Below are positions 60,190 to 64,000 of a DNA stretch of 64,000 nt, in pieces. Origin of the DNA: Agapetus fuscipes (lineage: Eukaryota; Arthropoda; Insecta; Trichoptera; Glossosomatidae); NCBI GenBank assembly GCA_951799405.1, contig OX637345.1, positions 1,798,001-1,862,000 of the forward strand, given 5' to 3'. The notes under the pieces were generated by a model, which was not told where the DNA came from, did not search any database, and saw only the letters and a list, made by a program, of their open reading frames with translations. The translations under genes and the position numbers were made by a program. The first letter of the stretch is position 1, and every line of letters begins with the position of its first letter.

Positions 60190-60580
60190 TCTGACAGTAC
60201 TTGCAAAATGGCATTTTGGAGATAAACGAATGCTGCAGATCTTTTTAGCTAAAGCAATACTTTTGTGTAAGTACTGCGTTTTTCCTTAAATAAAACACAT
60301 AGTTATAATAAAAAAAAACACATAGAAATTCTTTTTTTATACATGGCTTAAGCCCAGGAGAGGTCATTTTTACAAAAAAATGAAAATCGATTACTGCAAG
60401 TGCAATAAGCAGGGCAGAGCTATCAGCCGGACCTAAATTTCTAAAAAAAATCCAATTTTAACTATCAAATTTGTACTCTATGCCGTTCTATCTTCATATA
60501 TTTCAGAGTGAAAGATAAACCTCTGTGTAAGCCACTTGAAACAAGAGTGCGTCAGTACATTCTGTTTTCATAATATTAAC
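60190..60580. other. Unannotated AT-rich spacer
   Basis: No repeat or coding pattern recognised. Confidence 0.35.
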
Positions 60581-60591
60581 GAGAAATTTAA

Positions 60592-61511
60592 GAGCGCTTT
60601 ACCCCACAAACCTGTCGTTTTTTTTTTTTAACTTTATGGTATTGGTAAAAGAGTGAAGGTAATGAAACAAATCAGGCGTGTCTATTGACTATTTATCTAA
60701 ATTATAAAGGGTAAAAAATATTTACAACATAAAAAGTGGCACCACAAAAAAATATTTAATAAAAAACACATTTTTACCCATTTTTATCGTTTTTTTTATG
60801 TATGTGCTATATTTTGGAAAGCTTTTATTTCTTTTTAATTACAAAATTAAACATTATGTAGTCTCATACGAAGCCGATTAAACAACTAAATTAATTTCTT
60901 GTATATAGTTTTTCTCAATAAAATTTGACATTATATCAAAAATCAGCTTCTTGTGAGACTTAAAAATTTGTGATTCTGTCATTAAAAAGAAAAATAATTT
61001 TTCGAAATGAACCCCATAAAAAAAACGATATAATAATAATCTAATAATAATAATCTAAGTTGCAAGGATATATTCATTCAAAGCTCTCAGATGCATGCCC
61101 ACAAACAAACACGTGTAGTTCGCGCTTACAAATGCTGATTGTGTACTTACAAATAAAATTCAAACCTTAAATGAACATAAGCCCTGCACTCTTGCCGACA
61201 TTCCCTGAAACAGGGGTGACATTGGCAAAGTGACATTTTTTACAGTATGGGTGGTCAGCCTCATACCAACCTATAAGTCAAGGAATAATGCTGTATTTAA
61301 AAAAAATACATAAAAAATGATAAACAATGTGAAACTACGTTTTGTTTGAAAAAAAATTGTGGTGCCACTTTTTATGTTATATATTTTTTTGAACCTTTCT
61401 AATTTAGATAAATAATGTATAAACATGCCTGATGTTTTCATTACAGTCACTCTTGTGCTAAGACCATAAAGTTTAAAAACAAAAACGACAAGTTGAGGGT
61501 GTGGAGCGCTC
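60592..61511. mobile_element. ~920-bp inverted-repeat element at TTAA
   Basis: Ends GAGCGCTTTACCCC... and ...GGTGTGGAGCGCTC, with TTAA at 60588-60591 and 61512-61515. Arms of ~165 bp (GACCATAAAG-type, AATTTAGATAAATA, AACATAAAAAGTGGCACCAC) with moderate divergence. A LINE-R tail (61041-61283) is nested. TTAA could be a piggyBac/Kolobok-type TSD or part of the TIR. Shares subterminal words with the foldback at 25840-26081. Confidence 0.6.
61041..61283 (-). repeat. Solo LINE-R tail (reverse), AATAAT TSD
   Basis: Minus strand TTCCTTGACTTATAGGTTGG to GCAACTTAGATTATTATTAT. AATAAT at 61284-61289 matches the AAT-rich left flank. Nested inside the 60592-61511 element, so younger than it. Confidence 0.8.
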
Positions 61512-61774
61512 TTAAGCAAGACTCTGCTGGTGGGTACATGAGCTTTTAGGATAATTTCATCGCCTAAGTGCGCGGGGCGAAATCGACAACTAATTTATGG
61601 CAGAATACATTACGGGGAGAAAGAATCGCACCTGGATTCAAATCCTCTTAAAATACTCCTAAAAAAACGATAAAAGGTGCAGAAAAAGTTACACACTTAA
61701 AGTAATGGGCTCTGTGCAAATTCTAATATACAGCTTTCTTCTCTGCGGGCAAACGTCACACGTTTATGGGAAAC

Positions 61775-61965
61775 AGTCCTTCTACTTGGGCTCCCGAGGA
61801 GGCTGGTTCTCATTTTGTGTGAAGGCTGAGTACACCTCACTCGTATTTATTTTGCGTTTGAAATAAACACCGAAACAGGAAATCATTTCTGACACCCTTA
61901 GTGGGATTCGAACCCGAGCTCACAGGAATGCAAGCGCTCTACCAACTGAGCTAAGCGCCAAGGCA
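61775..61965 (-). repeat. SINE-A copy (reverse), partial
   Basis: Minus strand CTTAGCTCAGTTGGTAGAGC, GAGCTCGGGTTCGAATCCCA, TTTCCTGTTTCGGTGTTTAT, CAGCCTCCTCGGGAGCCC. The tRNA-like head is short by ~10 bp in the anticodon region. Confidence 0.7.
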
Positions 61966-62007
61966 AATAAATTTTAATATTGCCTTAAGTCCATTAAAAA
62001 TATTAGA

Positions 62008-62400
62008 CATGGCGGTTGATCTGTAATGTTGGCGCCTAGGTTTTAGTAAAGTGAAATTTGTTTTATGTTTTAGTTTTTGATGTCCATATATATTATTATT
62101 TATTGATTTAAAAAAATGAAATTTGTCGTGTATGTTCCTTGACTTATAGGTTGGTATGCGGCTGACCACCTATGCTGTAAAAATGGTTCACTTTGCCAAT
62201 TTCACCCCTGTTTCAGGGAAGGACGGCAAGAGTTGCAGGGTGTATGTCCATTTGAGATTTGGTTTTTATGTTGTAGGTTCGCATGAGGCATGTGCAAGCG
62301 CGAACTTGTACGTGTCTGGTTGTGAGAATGCATATAATGTGAATCTTCAATGTTACATATCTTTGCAACTTAGATTAGATTAGATTAGATTAGATTAGAA
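62008..62400 (+). repeat. LINE-R subfamily 3' end
   Basis: ATGGCGGTTGATCTGTAATG at the ORF end, 3' UTR variant, tail block, and five TTAGATTAGA units. Truncated ~25 bp before the stop codon. Confidence 0.8.
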
Positions 62401-62409
62401 ATCTTGTTT

Positions 62410-62755
62410 TAAGTACTGCGAGCTAGATTTTGAAAATCAAATAAGTTGTTGACCACGCACGGCCAAGGGCAGTTTTTGACATGATGTATGGCACAAAAGA
62501 AGGCTTCGTGTAAGCTGCATAATAAAGTTACAGAAAAAAATGTTTCATTTATCTTTTCAACAACCGAGTATTGCTTAATAAATTGGCACTGAGTAGAAAC
62601 GATCCAAATCACAGAGGTGCTCTTGAGGTAAATTTCACACGAAAAAAACATCAAATAAATTCACCAAAAATTATTATGAAAAACAGGAAAAAAAATATTC
62701 ACGAAATGAATAAAAAGGTACTCTACGCGAGTTGCCATAAAGTGTGCGGATAAAC
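62410..62755. other. Unannotated AT-rich spacer
   Basis: No repeat or coding pattern recognised. Confidence 0.35.
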
Positions 62756-62759
62756 CTTA

Positions 62760-63010
62760 TTTATTTCGGGGAAATCAAACTTTGCAGCACATTTCCCTGT
62801 TTATGGGGAAACGGGCGGGTTGGTTATGGCAACATTTGTCAATAAATCGGGGAAATTCCCGCTTGATCCGGCGATCGGATTTGAATGCGGCCCCGCGAGT
62901 GTTTACAGCCGCACCAACATCCGCAATTTCCCGATAAATTTGACAACTTTAGGTTTATTTACATTTTGGTATGGCAACCGGAATATATTGGGGAAACTGT
63001 TTACTTAATA
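62760..63010. other. Unusual unique patch rich in GGGGAAA/TTTCCCC words
   Basis: TTTCGGGGAAATCAAAC, ATTTCCCTG, TATGGGGAAACGGGCGG, TCGGGGAAATTCCCGC, AATTTCCCGATAAATT and ATTGGGGAAACTG recur within 250 bp, together with GGCAACATTTG / GGCAACCGG. No ORF beyond 62 codons. Not repeated elsewhere in the window. Could be a regulatory cluster or a decayed element. Confidence 0.3.
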
Positions 63011-63044
63011 CATTTAATTCCCTAAAAAAACCGAATTTCAATGT

Positions 63045-63357
63045 TCTTTTTTTTTAGAAATCCTGTGCGGGAGACTCCCTAGATTCTAGAGACTCTAGGG
63101 GTCTATTACAGTGGTGCCGCAGAGGTGTACGAGCTTGGTCTACGCTACAAAGCGCCAATACTCAAGCAAGACCTAGTTGCTGTAAGGCTGGATGGACCTT
63201 TAGTGACCGCTCTTTGGCAAAGGTTTTATGATTTTTTTCAACCCAGCGAAGAGCATATTTGGAAATATATGTGGTGTATTTTTTGTGCTCCGCCGGGATT
63301 CGAACCCACAACCTTCCCATTCAGAGTCCGCAGTGTTACCACTGAGCTACGGACCGC
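63045..63357 (-). mobile_element. SINE-B with C-type tail
   Basis: Minus strand: tRNA-like head GCGGTCCGTAGCTCAGTGGT, GGGTTCGAATCCCGGCGGAG, full body to CTTTGTAGCGTAGACCAAGC. Then TCGTACACCTCTGCGGCACC and the CTAGAGTCTCTAGAATCTAG inverted repeat, CCCGCACAGGATTTC, poly(A). No 5S head; otherwise like 9840-10292. Confidence 0.82.
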
Positions 63358-63414
63358 TTCTTCATTTTCTTACAAGTTCTTGTAATTTTGTACACGTTTT
63401 TAATTAAGTATTCA

Positions 63415-63625
63415 GTTTCTTGACTTAGGTTGGTATGCGGCTAGCCCCAATGCTGTAAATACTTGGTTCACTTTTGCCAATACCACCCCGGTTTTACGGA
63501 AAGGAGGCTAGAGCTTCAAGTATAATGTTCATGTGACGTTTGTTTTTTTTATTTTTGTTTTTGGTTCATTTTGTAAGTACACATGCAGCATGTGCAAGCA
63601 TTGCATGTGGATGCAAAGGTATGTT
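63415..63625 (+). repeat. Diverged LINE-R tail copy
   Basis: TTTCTTGACTTAGGTTGGTA, CACCCCGGTTTTACGGAAAG, ACACATGCAGCATGTGCAAG. Older subfamily, end missing. Confidence 0.55.
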
Positions 63626-63765
63626 CACATTTAAGATTTATATTAAATGCATGCCCACAAGTAAACACTTGTAAAGGCCTTCTCTAAAACAGGGGGGGCA
63701 TTACAATAGTGAACCATTTGAACAATACATCAGTTCAGCCTCAACCTAACCTGTAAGTCAAGTAA
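63610..63765 (-). repeat. LINE-R tail copy (reverse), internally deleted
   Basis: Minus strand TACTTGACTTACAGGTTAGG to TTTAATATAAATCTTAAATG. ~60 bp missing in the middle. Confidence 0.55.
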
Positions 63766-64000
63766 TAAGTTATTTATTTCCTCGAGCGCTTTTGATGTTA
63801 TCATTATGAAGGGGACAAGGACAACTGCCACATCGCCAACACCTCAGCGGCACTATAACAAGTGTCATAGACCCCTAGAGTCTCTTGAAGGAATTTCTTA
63901 AAACAAAAATATATATATATCGAAAGCGCTCGAGGAAATAAATCAACTCGCAAAGAAAAACTTTGTGTTTTATTTTGGCATTATTAATTTAAAATGAATC
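63766..64000. repeat. PLE-type arms around a C-tail sequence
   Basis: 63770-63800 (TTATTTATTTCCTCGAGCGC) and 63911-63945 (GCGCTCGAGGAAATAAATCA) are inverted copies. Between them lies GGACAACTGCCACATCGCCA and CCTCAGCGGCACTATAACAA...CTAGAGTCTC, the same unit as 45655-45790. After the right arm, ACTCGCAAAGAAAAACTTTG and TGTTTTATTTTGGC form a hairpin at the window edge. Confidence 0.55.

Noticed and set aside
62820..63008. 62-codon forward frame
   Set aside because: Too short, no family motif, in a motif-rich unique patch; could be chance.

Overview
This is a gene-poor, AT-rich, intron/intergenic-type stretch of a large eukaryotic genome, almost certainly an arthropod (probably an insect). The reasons are: abundant LINEs of RTE-like and related clades, Penelope-like elements (PLEs), tRNA- and 5S-rRNA-derived SINEs, hAT-like and other MITEs, LTR fragments, and no bacterial-style gene packing. 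I cannot name the species. No complete host gene is visible. The best candidate for host coding sequence is a GC-rich minus-strand open stretch at 23651-24077. A few GC-rich or motif-rich unique patches (about 26330-26580, 41630-41860, 51655-51800, 52165-52330, 62760-63010) could be host regulatory DNA.

The dominant family is one LINE, here called LINE-R (RTE-like: AP-endonuclease plus reverse transcriptase in one ORF, very short 3' UTR, tail of short TAGATTA-type tandem repeats). A structurally complete copy with an intact 1001-codon ORF lies at 35000-38655 with a 5-bp target-site duplication (TSD). A second, almost identical 5'-truncated copy (16051-20000) is broken by a third copy inserted backwards into it (18282-19273). 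A fourth partial copy is at 2203-3482. More than thirty further ~150-250 bp pieces match only the 3' end of LINE-R. Many start at the same base (TTCCTTGACTTATAGG), so they behave like a SINE-sized derivative. Other LINEs are represented by a minus-strand RT ORF at 28967-30487 (LINE-2, GAA tail), a minus-strand C-terminal ORF at 55376-55807 (LINE-3, AAAT tail), and several short C-terminal remnants.

Non-autonomous elements are modular. SINE-B has a tRNA-like head. In two copies it is preceded by a nearly full-length 5S rRNA sequence (10174-10292 and 44342-44461), giving a 5S+tRNA composite SINE. Its body is joined to at least three different tails, one of which is another tRNA-headed SINE (SINE-A). 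The B+A dimer occurs at four loci (47940-48480, 50005-50486, 56835-57330, 57973-58870) with the same junction.

PLE material is frequent. A 502-bp copy at 31554-32055 with a 12-bp TSD holds the end of a PLE-like ORF, followed by a hammerhead-ribozyme-like core (CTGANGA - hairpin - GAAA). Similar cores occur at about ten places, several inside near-perfect palindromes (7419-7550, 41387-41600, 48960-49222, 58459-58603). DNA elements include a 226-bp hAT-type MITE with perfect 8-bp TSD (1096-1321), a 3.7-kb decayed transposon with perfect 8-bp TSD (1687-5414), and a 242-bp foldback with 3-bp TSD (25840-26081). There are also two dispersed MITE families, M1 and M2. A degenerate minisatellite occupies 50900-51655. 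Nesting is up to three deep, so insertion order can be read at many places.
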